From Streptomyces iakyrus (GTDB taxonomy: Bacteria > Actinomycetota > Actinomycetes > Streptomycetales > Streptomycetaceae), in NCBI RefSeq assembly GCF_000717055.1, contig NZ_JNXI01000008.1:124001-188000 (forward strand): a DNA stretch of 64,000 nucleotides, read 5' to 3'. The notes beneath the pieces were generated by a model, which did no database searches, was not told where the DNA came from, and was given only the letters and a program-made list of their open reading frames with translations. Positions 17,096 to 26,528 of this stretch are shown here, one piece after another (position 1 is the first letter of the stretch; every line of letters starts with the position of its first letter). Position numbers and translations under genes: made by a program.

Positions 17096-20000
17096 TCAGC
17101 CTTGAGATGACTGGGATGTCGCCCTGCTCTGGAGGGCGTGGTCGGCCGGCGCACCAGTCAGTGTTCGCCTCAGGTCTCGATGCAGGCGGCGCAGGGTGTG
17201 GACGATGGAGACGTCCGTCCGCGGCAGGGGCAGGCGGAGCAAAGCGTCGATCGCCTCCATTCGATCCGTGTCCGGCGGTTTGGGACCGTTGATCGTCGCC
17301 AATGCGTACAGGCAGGCGCGCACCTGACCGAGCAGCAAGACGTGGTGTGCTGAGTCATTGGTTCCGCCACGGATCGCCGCAAGAGCTGTGGACACCCCGC
17401 CAGCGATGTCGTAGTGCACGGCAAGCGAGGTGAAGCGGGTCACGGCGTCCGTCATCTCCTCACCCGAGACAATTGCTGCGGCGATGCCGTCCAGCTGGGG
17501 TCCGAGGATAGACAGCATGCCGGTGCGCGTCGCCAGATATGTAGGGACACCCACCTCGATCAAGTCGTTGATCCGGGGGAGCGCCACGTTCCGGTCCAGC
17601 AGTCCAGGGGGCGGCAACGAGAGTTCCCGTACATGCGGTGGCGTGAGAGGCGTATCTCCGGAACTGGCGAGCAACCACAGCAAGGAGCCACTGAGAGCTT
17701 CCCGGCGGGCGAGCTCCGCCGCCATGGCGGCGGGGTGGTGCATAGCCGTGGTCTCGGCGGTCGTCGCGCAGGCACGCCATGCACCACGACAGGCGACGAA
17801 GGCCCGGATGAGGGCAGCGAGTCCGCCATCGCCGGATCGGGCGAGGCTAAAGGGCCGCGATGGGCCAAGGGCGTTGAGGAGTTCCCATGCCGCCTCGGAT
17901 GCGGCTATGCGGGCCCGCAACGGATGGTGCTCCGCGGCCTCCGCCCTCATCTCCGAGGGAAGGGCCGAGAAGTAGCGATGCAATAGCTCCTCCGCCCAAC
18001 CAGAGGGGAGCACACCGGACTTAAGAGCTTCGTCCCTGAGTGAGGCGTGAGAGTTGAGAAGAAGCACGGCAAGTTCCGGCCGGGTCAGACCGACGCCGGC
18101 AGTCGCTCGCCGTTCAGGGGAGATTCGACCCCGCCCCCATTCCTCCACTGCTTCCTTTCGGGACAGACCGGGAAACGCCCGCAGGTGTTCGTTCATTCCG
18201 GCATAACTGGTCAGTGCGTCCATCGCGATCAATTTATGCAATTCCATGCAGCGGGTAACAGCGTCGTCACCGATGCGCGCCAGTATGTTCGTGGCGACCG
18301 TGCCGCCCGGACGCCAGCCCGGGCGACGGGGACTGCCAGCGCGGGCGCACGTGCTGATGTTCACCCGGCGATCTTCGACGAATCGCGCAGCAGCAAGATC
18401 TGCCAAATCGAGCGCCACCAGTCCACCGCGTAGCGCGTAATCGCAGCGGGCGGCCTGGGTGACGGCTCCTGCTCGCAGCTCAACCAAACAGGTCGCACGC
18501 AGCGTTTCACTGCCGATCCAGGTGGGATGCCGTTCGCCGACAACGTTCGGTGGATCTTCGTCCACGGACTTGATTCCCACTGAATTGCCGCCGAGCGCGA
18601 GCACATCAACGGGTGCCGCCATGATGGCTTTCACCATGTCGTCAGGACTGAGCTCACGTACCGATGCGGGGAGGCGCAGGGCAAGGCGTACTTGGGGGGT
18701 GATGGCGATCCGGCGAACCTGCATGGAGTGGACACCCCCGCCCGGTGATATCGCTGAGGAGGCGTAAGCAGCCCAGCTGTCGTGTCCCTCCTCGAGCATG
18801 CGCAGACGCTCTTCACGGGATGCAGCCTCGTCCGGATTCGGATCCAGCAGGATATGGCGATCGTCGAAGGCGGCCACCAGTCTGATGCCTTCCGCTCTGC
18901 ACAGGAGGTCCGCGAGAAGGTCACCTGCGGCACGGCCAACACCGACCGCAGTGAAGCTCCCACCCTGCGCCCACCGGCCGGCTTCGTCCAGCCGCTGCAC
19001 GGCGGCTTCCCAGACACCACGTGCGGTGACTGCGCCGACTTGCGCTCCGGAACCGCCGAAAGCATCAGACAGCCAGAAGTCGTACGACGCCAGGATCTGG
19101 TCGGTCCGCCTGCACGCCTCCTCATACCCCGGCATGGTGGGAGCGGGCGAGAGCCACAGGTAAGAGGCGTCCCAGTCGTGCCTGATGACATCGACCGGGG
19201 GCACAACTTCACCGGAGACGAAATTGTCAGTGATGTCCAGCACCCCGGATAGAAACATCTCGTAGCAGGCAAGTCCCTCTTGGAGCCAGGCCTGACGTGC
19301 GGTCATGGGGTCGGGAAGTCTCTTCCCGACGAAGCCGCCCACGGAAGAGCCTGCCACCACGCCGCCATTGCGGAGCTGTGTCACTGTGATCTCTGTGATC
19401 TCGCGGCGGAAGTCCTCACGCCGATGAGACCAGTGCACGACTCCGCGTGGCACGTCCCCGAACGTGAGATGAACGCCTTCCATACGTGGTGAATACACCC
19501 AGATTTCGTGCACCGGTCGCGGCCCCGGTAGGTCAGGGATGGCCTGCGAGTCGAACTTCATGGATACGTACTCGTGAGGCTGGCCAGGTGCCGCTTGCTG
19601 GAAAAAGTTCGTCCTCACCGTAGCGCTGATCAATGCCCAGAACAGACGGATGATCCGGCTCTGGTCAAGCGCCGCGATCGGGGCGATTGCATCTTTCAGC
19701 TCTTCGAGCAGCGCGTCCACGAGCTCGTACCCGGCGCGCTGGCGGTCCGGCGACATCCGGGCCTCGAACAGCGAGACGAGCAGGCGGGTGGTGTGGACGT
19801 TGTTGCGGAGGGTGTCCTCCATGTAATCCTGACTGAAGGTGGAACCGGCCTGGCGCAGGTACTTGGCGTACGCCCGCAGCACCATGGCCTGCCGCCAGGT
19901 CAGCCCGGCGCTCGGCACCAGCGCGTTGAAGCCGTCGTTCTCCGCCTTGCCGGTCCAGGTGGCGGCGAATGCGTCTTGGAACCGCTCGCGCGCGTCGTCG

Positions 20001-21928
20001 CCGAGGTAGTAGCCAGCATCGCCCGCTGACTTGTGCATGAGCAGACCGAAGTTGTAGATCCAGACGGTCACGCGATCTGCCCGATGTACTTCGTACGGCC
20101 GCTCGTCGATGACCTCGACGCCGAGCTGGTTGAGAACGGGCAGAACGGCGGAGAGAGAGATGGCCGTGCCCCTGCGGTAGATCTTGAAGTGGCGCTCCCT
20201 GGGTGTGGCGCCGACCGGTTCGTACAGGTTCAGCGCGAAGTTGTCGTCCTCAGTGAGGTGTTCGAGGTGGATGAGGTCGAAGACCGCGGCCCGCGGGCTG
20301 TGGTCGGCCTTGTAGCCCTCGGGGAAGGCGTGCGCGTACCGGCGCATTGCCTCGACCGCGTGCTCCTCGCCGAGCTCGGCGTTGAGCGCCTCGGCGAACC
20401 CGTCCGTCCAGGAGCGCGCGGCCTCGACCAGACGGGCCTCGATGCGCTCTTTGTCGGCATCGGACAGCTGCGGCAGTTCCGTGCCCCGCGGGACACGGAC
20501 GACGAAGTGCAGCCGGGAGAGGATCGACTCGGTGTTCCAGGCGGTGTAGTCGACGCTGATGCCGCCGAGCTCCTCCTTCAGGATGTCGATGAGGCGCAAG
20601 CGTACGCCGGTCGTGTAGCGGTCGCGGGGGAGGTAGACGAGGGCGGAGTAGTAGCGGCCATACTCGTCTTGGCGGAGAAACAGGCGCAACCGGCGCCGTT
20701 CCTGCAGATACAAAACCGCAGTGGTGATGGAGCGCAGCTCGTCGAGAGGTGTGTGAAAGAGCTCGTCACGCGGGTAGGTCTCCAGGATCTGGAGCAGGTC
20801 GCGCCCGTCGTGGCTGTTGGGCGAGTACCCGGCCCCCTGGAGGACCTCGTTGACTTTGTGCCGGATGACGGGTACGCGGCTCACGGACTCGGTGTAGGCG
20901 GCGGACGAGAAGAGCCCGAGGAAGCGGCGCTCGCCGATGACCTCGCCGTTCTCGTCGAACTTCTTCACCCCGACGTAATCCAGGTACGAGGGGCGGTGCA
21001 CCGTCGAACGGCTGTTGGCCTTGGTCAGGACGAGCAGCTTGTGCTCGCGCGCCTTGGCGCGGGCGTCGCGCGGCAGCCGCTCGAACGAGGGGCTGACCGG
21101 GTGGCTCTCCTCGGCCGCGTGGTGCGGGTCCGCGCGCAGTATGCCGAGCCCGGTGCCGGGCACGGCGGCCAGCGAGTCGTCGTCGCGCAGCTGGTACTCG
21201 CGGTAGCCGAGGAAGGTGAAGTGGTCGTCGGCCAGCCAGCGCAGCAGCTCGCGGGCCTCCTCGACCTCCTGGTCACGCAGGTCTGAGGTGGGTTCGGTGG
21301 GCAGCTTGTCGGCCATCCGCAGCGCCACGTCCCGCATCTTCTCCCAGTCCTCGACGGCCTTACGGACATCGGACAGGACACGCAGCAAATCGGCGGTGAT
21401 CTGCTTCAGGTCATCGCGGTCGGTTTCCCGGTCGATCTCGACGTGGATCCAGGATTCGACGGATGCCTCTTGGGGGAGGTCGCTCGGGGGCGGAATCGGC
21501 AGGACTTCGATCAGCTTGCCGGTGAGGTCGCGGCGGACGGTGACCTGGGGGTGGACGACGACGTGGATGCCGCGTCCCTGCCGCGTCAACTCATTGGTGA
21601 CGGAGTCAACGAGAAATGGCATGTCGTCGGTTACGACTTCCACCACGGTATGGCTGCAGGTCCACCCGTTCTGTTCCACCGTCGGGGTGTGAACCCGCAC
21701 GTTCGCCGTGCCCTGGGGGCGGTTCTCGGCCAGCCGGTAGTGCGATATGGCAGCTCCGAAGACATCGACCGGGTCGCGGTCGGTGAGGTCCTCAGGAGGG
21801 GTGTGCAGGTAGTAGCGCCGGAGAAACGCGAGCATCGCATCCGGGTCTACCTCGGCAGGGCTGTTCTCGGCTATGCGGGCGGCCCGTTCGAGCAGCTCGG
21901 CCTTGGCTTCGTCCAGCTTCGTTTGCAT
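17096..21928 (-). CDS. NAD-glutamate-dehydrogenase-like protein lacking catalytic lysines
   Basis: This 1610-aa protein begins MQTKLDEAKAELLERAARIA at ATG 21928. The N-terminal ~850 residues keep the ACT-like and helical regulatory domains of large actinobacterial NAD-GDHs. The catalytic part does not. Where the family has ARGGLRWSDRREDFR, GLMKAQQVKN and GSKGGF, this protein has PRGVVHWSHRREDFR, EITVTQLRNG and GSSVGGF. All three lysines, including the catalytic one, are gone. The dinucleotide region is changed too (GVGRAAGD for GIGDMSGD; VELRAGAVTQ for VGEGGNLGLTQ). The full-length frame is intact, so it is not simply decaying. First gene of an operon with the LCAT lipase and caspase-STAND protein; likely a sensor or scaffold and unlikely to oxidise glutamate. 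Confidence 0.85.
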   Translation of the reverse strand: MQTKLDEAKAELLERAARIAENSPAEVDPDAMLAFLRRYYLHTPPEDLTDRDPVDVFGAAISHYRLAENRPQGTANVRVHTPTVEQNGWTCSHTVVEVVTDDMPFLVDSVTNELTRQGRGIHVVVHPQVTVRRDLTGKLIEVLPIPPPSDLPQEASVESWIHVEIDRETDRDDLKQITADLLRVLSDVRKAVEDWEKMRDVALRMADKLPTEPTSDLRDQEVEEARELLRWLADDHFTFLGYREYQLRDDDSLAAVPGTGLGILRADPHHAAEESHPVSPSFERLPRDARAKAREHKLLVLTKANSRSTVHRPSYLDYVGVKKFDENGEVIGERRFLGLFSSAAYTESVSRVPVIRHKVNEVLQGAGYSPNSHDGRDLLQILETYPRDELFHTPLDELRSITTAVLYLQERRRLRLFLRQDEYGRYYSALVYLPRDRYTTGVRLRLIDILKEELGGISVDYTAWNTESILSRLHFVVRVPRGTELPQLSDADKERIEARLVEAARSWTDGFAEALNAELGEEHAVEAMRRYAHAFPEGYKADHSPRAAVFDLIHLEHLTEDDNFALNLYEPVGATPRERHFKIYRRGTAISLSAVLPVLNQLGVEVIDERPYEVHRADRVTVWIYNFGLLMHKSAGDAGYYLGDDARERFQDAFAATWTGKAENDGFNALVPSAGLTWRQAMVLRAYAKYLRQAGSTFSQDYMEDTLRNNVHTTRLLVSLFEARMSPDRQRAGYELVDALLEELKDAIAPIAALDQSRIIRLFWALISATVRTNFFQQAAPGQPHEYVSMKFDSQAIPDLPGPRPVHEIWVYSPRMEGVHLTFGDVPRGVVHWSHRREDFRREITEITVTQLRNGGVVAGSSVGGFVGKRLPDPMTARQAWLQEGLACYEMFLSGVLDITDNFVSGEVVPPVDVIRHDWDASYLWLSPAPTMPGYEEACRRTDQILASYDFWLSDAFGGSGAQVGAVTARGVWEAAVQRLDEAGRWAQGGSFTAVGVGRAAGDLLADLLCRAEGIRLVAAFDDRHILLDPNPDEAASREERLRMLEEGHDSWAAYASSAISPGGGVHSMQVRRIAITPQVRLALRLPASVRELSPDDMVKAIMAAPVDVLALGGNSVGIKSVDEDPPNVVGERHPTWIGSETLRATCLVELRAGAVTQAARCDYALRGGLVALDLADLAAARFVEDRRVNISTCARAGSPRRPGWRPGGTVATNILARIGDDAVTRCMELHKLIAMDALTSYAGMNEHLRAFPGLSRKEAVEEWGRGRISPERRATAGVGLTRPELAVLLLNSHASLRDEALKSGVLPSGWAEELLHRYFSALPSEMRAEAAEHHPLRARIAASEAAWELLNALGPSRPFSLARSGDGGLAALIRAFVACRGAWRACATTAETTAMHHPAAMAAELARREALSGSLLWLLASSGDTPLTPPHVRELSLPPPGLLDRNVALPRINDLIEVGVPTYLATRTGMLSILGPQLDGIAAAIVSGEEMTDAVTRFTSLAVHYDIAGGVSTALAAIRGGTNDSAHHVLLLGQVRACLYALATINGPKPPDTDRMEAIDALLRLPLPRTDVSIVHTLRRLHRDLRRTLTGAPADHALQSRATSQSSQG

Positions 21929-22288
21929 ACCCCCCCTGTCAGTCAGGCGGCACACCATCGCCACAGTGCTGATGCGTACGCATCCTGCTAACTCCCGTCG
22001 ATGTCGGAAGGTCGATGTCGGAAGAGGGTGTCGATGGCTATACCCAGAGTAGCGATGACCCAGGCATTACCCGAGACTGGGCGCACGGCATCCCGCCGAC
22101 CCTCTTCTCGCCGCTCTGTCTCTCCCCCTTTGCGTCCTGGTTCGGACCAAAGCCGGAGACTGCCGGGAGCGCCGTACGCCTGCCGTTACCTTCTATTCTC
22201 CGACGGCCCGGTCCATCTCGCAGCCGCGCACCCATACGTCTGTCACCACCTCGACCGGAGCCCTGCCAGGCTAGGAGACATCGACCTA
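21929..22288. other. Promoter-side region of the dehydrogenase-like operon
   Basis: No gene is supported here. The stretch lies between the start of the operon and the right end of the IS5 remnant. It contains a tandem 14-base repeat (21997-22024) and should carry the operon promoter, but I cannot place -35 and -10 boxes with confidence. Confidence 0.4.
21997..22024. repeat. Tandem 14-base repeat
   Basis: GTCGATGTCGGAAG occurs twice in direct succession (21997-22010 and 22011-22024), and the first seven bases recur at about 22030. It lies 69 bases upstream of the dehydrogenase-like gene on its promoter side, so a regulator-binding role is possible. Confidence 0.6.
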
Positions 22289-22830
22289 GGTTCTGTCTCT
22301 TTCGTCAGCGTCGTGCCCAGATGATGAGGGGCGGTGAGGTGGAGTGCGGCCTGGCAGACGATGGCGAGTTCGTCGGTTCATGTGGCCAGGCCGCGCCATT
22401 GTCTGAGGCGGTTGATGCATCGCTCGGCGGCGTTGCGCTGCTTGTAGGCAGTGCCGGTGGCGCAGGTGACCCCGGATCGTATGAGTAGGAGCGGTCGACC
22501 AGGACCATTGCGGGGCGGGTCCGGGGCCGGCGGGCCGCACCTGGGCACCCGGATGCGTGCCATGACCGTCTCGAAGGCGGGCCCGTCACCGGCTGGCGTG
22601 CTGTGATGGCCAATGCCAGGGGCCGTGCATGGCCGTCTGCAGCCAGGTGGATCTTGGTGGTCAGCCCGCCCCGGGGAGCGTCCGAGTGCGTGGTCGGCCG
22701 GCTCGCTTTGCCCTTCCGCCCCTTTTGAGCGCTCCGGCGGCGTGCTGATGGGCCCGGACGACGGTGGAGTCGACCGACACGGTCCAGCCGCTGTCGTCAG
22801 CGGCATCGGCTGCCGCGAGAACGGCGGCAA
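22289..22830 (-). mobile_element. IS5-family insertion sequence remnant
   Basis: Minus-strand frames together spell an IS5-type transposase: WTVSVDSTVVRAHQHAAG (DDE region), then DHALGRSPG, IRVPRCG, KQRNAAERCINRL and RQWRGLAT, ending with ELAIVCQAALHLTAPLIIW. Several frameshifts and the missing N-terminus make it inactive. The sequence from 22289 (GGTTCTGTCTCTTTCGTCAG) may be the right terminal repeat, next to a CTAG that could be half of a target duplication. I could not find the left end. Confidence 0.7.
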
Positions 22831-22965
22831 GGATCTTCGGCCATTTCGAGATTCACATCGGCCTTCGAGGCCGTCATGGCCGACATCCGAGTTCCGCGGA
22901 GCGGATGTGGCAGACCGAGGATCCGCCCAGAGGCCGTCCTGGCGGATCGGGCGTGTTCGTAGGCA

Positions 22966-23061
22966 ATGGACCCGGCGGATTCACGTCACACAGGGCTCGC
23001 GTACGCGCTCAAAGTGCTGGCGCAGTCGTACGCCGAGCACCCCCAGTACCGCCAGAAGTGA
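22966..23061 (+). pseudogene. DUF6221-like C-terminal fragment
   Basis: The frame reads MDPADSRHTGLAYALKVLAQ then SYAEHPQYRQK and a stop. It resembles the end of streptomycete DUF6221 proteins, which close with a LLALPYADHPDYR-like motif. Only about 31 codons remain and there is no ribosome binding site. It lies beside the IS5 remnant. Confidence 0.4.
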
Positions 23062-23090
23062 CGTCCAAAAGCCAACCAAAGAGACGTCCC

Positions 23091-23997
23091 CTAGCCAGCG
23101 CAGTCGTCGGCCGACTCTGGGCGTTCCGAGGACATCGGCACCGGCCGGGCGTCCGGGGATTCGAGGCGGAGCATGGCCGTCTCGTCGGGGGTGCCAGGGG
23201 TTGCCTGGTAGGCGACCATCCGCTGGCCGCCCGTACGGGCCAGTCGCATGACCTCGTAGGTCAAGGTCATCGGGCCGGCTGGGGTGTCGGAAGGACTTCT
23301 GCCCACCGCCGCGTTCGCCGACGTCGTACCGCTCCCAGAGACGGGCGAACTGAGGTGACTTGAGTATCAGTTCGCCGACGAGTGCGGTCAGCTCGGGATC
23401 GTCCGGGTCCGCCCCGCCGACCGCCCGCAGATGCGCCACCGACAGGGCGACGGTTTCCTCCCACGGCTCGTAGAGCGTCCGGCCGACCGGGTGGAGGAAG
23501 GTGTAGCGCGTAAGGTTCCGCCGCTCCTCCGGCCAGTTCCAGAGCCCGGGCATCAGTCGTCGGCCGGACGGGTTCGCCGCCAGTACGCGGTTGTAACGGC
23601 TCACCACGTAGGCGGGCAGCGGGCGCACCGACTCCAGCATGCGCAGCACCGAGTCCCGCACAGTGCGGTCCGAGCAGGCCGGCAGCTCGGAGGGCCGGCC
23701 GGAGGCCAACTCCGCCAGTTCGTGCAGGCGTTCCTACCCGTCGCCGCGCAGCCGCTGGGTGCGGGCGAGTGCGTCCACGACGGCGGGAGAAGGGTTGGTC
23801 TCCCGGCCGCGCTCCAGGCGGATGTAGTAGTCGACGCTCACTCCGGCCAGTCCGGCCAGCTCCTCGCGGCGCAGTCCGGGGGTGCGGCGCAGGCCCGCGT
23901 CGGCCGGGAGGCCGATGTCCTCCGGGCGTACCTGTGCTCTGCGGGCCTTCAGGTACCGGCCGAGCTCCGTGCCCCTTGCCTCCACTGCTGCTGTCAT
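23091..23997 (-). pseudogene. XRE/MmyB-type transcriptional regulator, broken
   Basis: From ATG 23997 the protein reads as an XRE helix-turn-helix (GLRREELAGLAGVSVDYYIR, LERGR), then stops at TAG 23734-23736. Immediately downstream the same frame resumes with ERLHELAELA and the MmyB-like ligand domain (YVVSRYNRVLAANP, GLWNWPEERRNLTRY, LWERYDV). A frameshift near 23285 moves the rest into another frame (MTLTYEVMRLARTGGQRMVAYQATPG). One nonsense change and one frameshift therefore separate it from an intact gene of about 290 codons. It is divergent from a broken MFS gene, which it probably once controlled. Confidence 0.8.
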
Positions 23998-24221
23998 CCG
24001 GTCATTGTCGCAGGCGGTCAAGTGGCGTGGGGGCCGTGTCAGGGCCTGGAACGCCGCACCCCGGGGCAGCGCGCGGTCTGCCGCCCGGCGGTGCGGAGGC
24101 GGAGAGTTGCTGCCGGAGCGGACGGCCCGGCCGCCGGAGCCCAGGGGGTGCGCGACACCGGACCGCGGCCCCGGTGGGTCGCGGCCGCCCACCACCGTCG
24201 ATCAACTGCCCGGAGCTCACC

Positions 24222-25665
24222 ATGTCGTCCGACTGAGCCCCGACTCCCTCCACCGCCACCGCTCCCGGGCGCGGCTCGGAGCCGTCGAGGCCTCGGCCAC
24301 GGCATCCCAGGCCGCCCGGAGCCCGAACCGGCGGGCCGCCTGCCGGCCCTGCCGCGGCGCCACGGCGGAGCGGCGTTGCGCTGGTCGCCTCGCTCCTCGG
24401 CTTCACCGTGATCACCATCGACGTCTCGGCCGTGAACATTGCGCTGCCCGCGATCCGCGACTCGCTCGACGGCGGATGTCGGGGCTGCAGTGGGTCGTCG
24501 ACGCCTACACCCTGATGTTCGCGGCCCTACTGCTCTCGGCGGGCGCCCTCGCCGACCGCACCGGCGCCCGCCGCGCCTACACTTGGGGCATCGCCCTGTT
24601 CACCCTCGCTTTCCTCGGCTGTGCGCTGGCGTCCGGCATCGGCGTGCTGGTCGCCACACGCGTGGCGCAGGGCGCCGCCGCCGCGGTGGTGATGCCGGCG
24701 TCGCTGGCGTTTATCCGGCAGGCCTACGAGGACGCGCGGGCGCGTGCCCGGGCCATCGCGCTGTGGACGGTCGGCGGTTCGGTGGCGATGGCCGCGGGGC
24801 CTGTGCTCGGTGGGCTGCTCACCGACTCGGCCGGCTGGCGGGCGGTCTTACTGCTCAAACCTGCCCGTGGGTGCGGTGTTCCTGGCCCTGCTGGTCCGGG
24901 TGCCCCGTTCCCCGCGCTGGCCCGCCGCGCTTGATGCCAGCGGACAGCTCACCGCCGTGCTGGCCCTTGCGGGCCTGGCTTTCGCCGTGATCGAGGGGGG
25001 TCACATGGGCTGGACCAGCGGCCCCGTCCTGGGCGGCCGCCGCACTCGCCCTCGCTGCCGGCTGCGCCTTCCGCGTGGTGGAGGCCTGGCACCCTTGCCC
25101 CATGGTCTCCCATTCAATGCTGCGGGACCGCCGGGTGTCCGTATCGCTCGCCGGCGGTTTCGCCGTCAACGCCGCTTTCTACGGCGGGACATGTCGGCGA
25201 TCGCGGCCGGGTTGATGTTCGTCCCCGTGGCGGCAGTGGTGACGGCGACCGACCTGGTCGCGCCGCGACTGGCCGAACGGATCAGGCGGCGCCCGGTGAT
25301 CGTCGCCGGACAACTGGTCTTCGCCGGAGCGATGCCGGCCATGCTGCCGCTGGCCGCCCACACGCCGGGTTTGGCTCGTGCTCGTCCTGCTACTGCCGCT
25401 GAGCATCGGCGGGGCACTCGCGGTGCCCGTGCTGACCGCGCTGCTGATGGACGTCGTCCCGCAGGAGCGCGCGGGAACGGCCTCCGGACAACTCAACTCC
25501 CTCCGCCAGACCGGCGGTGCCCTCGCCTTCACCCTGTTCGGAGGCCTGCTCTCCGGCGCCGGTGGCGGCTTCTCCCTCCCGGGCATGCGCATCGGCCTCA
25601 TAGCCGTCGCGGTTCTCCTCCTCGCGACGACCGCCCTGTCCCGCCTCCTCCTGCCCCGCGGCTGA
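24222..25665 (+). pseudogene. MFS drug-exporter (DHA2 type), multiply frameshifted
   Basis: An ATG at 24222 with a GGAG site runs into TGA after four codons. Transporter sequence continues across at least five frame changes (near 24475, 24855, 25035, 25185 and 25370): GVALVASLLGFTVITIDVSA, QWVVDAYTLMFAALLLSAGA, RTGARRAYTWGIALF, NLPVGAVFLALLVRVPRS, VPVLTALLMDVVPQERAGT. These are EmrB/QacA-type 14-helix exporter motifs in the correct order, including the VDAYTL and QWVVD signature. Inactive as it stands. Confidence 0.85.
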
Positions 25666-25891
25666 CGCGGAAGCTCCGTCTTGGTGGGACAAGATGGGGA
25701 CGAGGACCAGCCCTCTCCGCCGGCTGGCAGTCCGATCTCCCAGGCGCTACGCCGTTTGGGAGCGGTGGCGGGCGCGGGCGAGGACGAGTTCTCCGCCGTG
25801 GGGCTGCACCGGCACCGGCACAACGAGGCGTGGATCGCCTGATGCGCATGGTGTGAGGCACTTCCCCCGTACGAAGGCGCCGGGTGCCCCG

Positions 25892-26359
25892 TCAGGACAC
25901 GTCACAGGTGGCCGGCCCGTCGGCCAGGGCGATCCGGGCGGTGATGCGTTTGCCCACCGGTTCCCGCTGTACCTCGAAGTCCTCGGCCACGGCCTTCACG
26001 ATCTCCAGGCCGTGCTGGCCGATTCTGCTGGGGTCGGTGGCGCGGGCCGCGGGGATCTTGGGGTCGCTGTCCCACACGGTGATCTCCACGGTGCGGGCGG
26101 TGATGCGCAGTTCCAGCAGGACCGGCCCGGGCGCGTACTTGCGGGTGTTGGTGACGAGCTCGCTGACCACCAGCTGGGTGAGGTCCCTCGCCCGGGCGGA
26201 AACGGGCAGGTGCTGGTCCTCACTCGCCCGGTCGAGGAACGCAGCGGCGTGATGGCGGGCATCCGCGATGCAGCTGTCGTCTCCGTCCAAGGCGTACCCG
26301 ACGCGCAGGAGATGCACGTCCGGTGTCGTACAGCCGTCACCGTCGGCAGCAGATTCCAC
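25892..26359 (-). CDS. HATPase_c anti-sigma-factor-type kinase
   Basis: This 155-aa protein has a GHKL ATPase fold of the RsbW/SpoIIAB type: an N-box in LTQLVVSELVTNTRKYAPGP (with the N after T) and a G-box in WDSDPKIP and GQHGLEIVKAVAED. Streptomycete members regulate sigma factors or partners by binding or phosphorylating STAS proteins. GTG 26359 is chosen because it has GAGG sequence upstream and gives a domain-sized protein. A divergent STAS gene starts 169 bases away, a natural partner. Confidence 0.85.
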   Translation of the reverse strand: MESAADGDGCTTPDVHLLRVGYALDGDDSCIADARHHAAAFLDRASEDQHLPVSARARDLTQLVVSELVTNTRKYAPGPVLLELRITARTVEITVWDSDPKIPAARATDPSRIGQHGLEIVKAVAEDFEVQREPVGKRITARIALADGPATCDVS

Positions 26360-26528
26360 TGGCCTCGCCCTCACTCCCCGTTCACGCGCGCCGGTACCCG
26401 TTCTGCGGCCCCGCATGCCACGAAGGTGTTGTTCGGCACAGCCGCCCGGGTGCATCCGGCCGGGGCGGTGGGGCAGAATCAACCGTGCACGTTCTGACCG
26501 GGCAAGCCTAAACACAGTCGAGGAACAG

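Noticed and set aside
20033..21286. 417-codon plus-strand frame opposite the GDH-like gene
   Set aside because: The composition is typical of the antisense frame of streptomycete genes; the minus strand reads as conserved GDH sequence throughout.
17096..21928. Calling this gene a functional NAD-glutamate dehydrogenase
   Set aside because: The overall length and N-terminus fit, but every lysine expected in the active site is replaced, so the enzyme name would mislead.
22289..25665. All frameshifts in this stretch as sequencing or assembly errors
   Set aside because: Possible, but the IS5 remnant is also missing parts and the DUF6221 fragment is only a tail, so real decay is the simpler reading. 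Reads would settle it.
25666..25891. Short frames after the broken MFS gene, including one ending GLHRHRHNEAWIA
   Set aside because: I do not recognise a family and saw no ribosome binding site; probably more decayed sequence.
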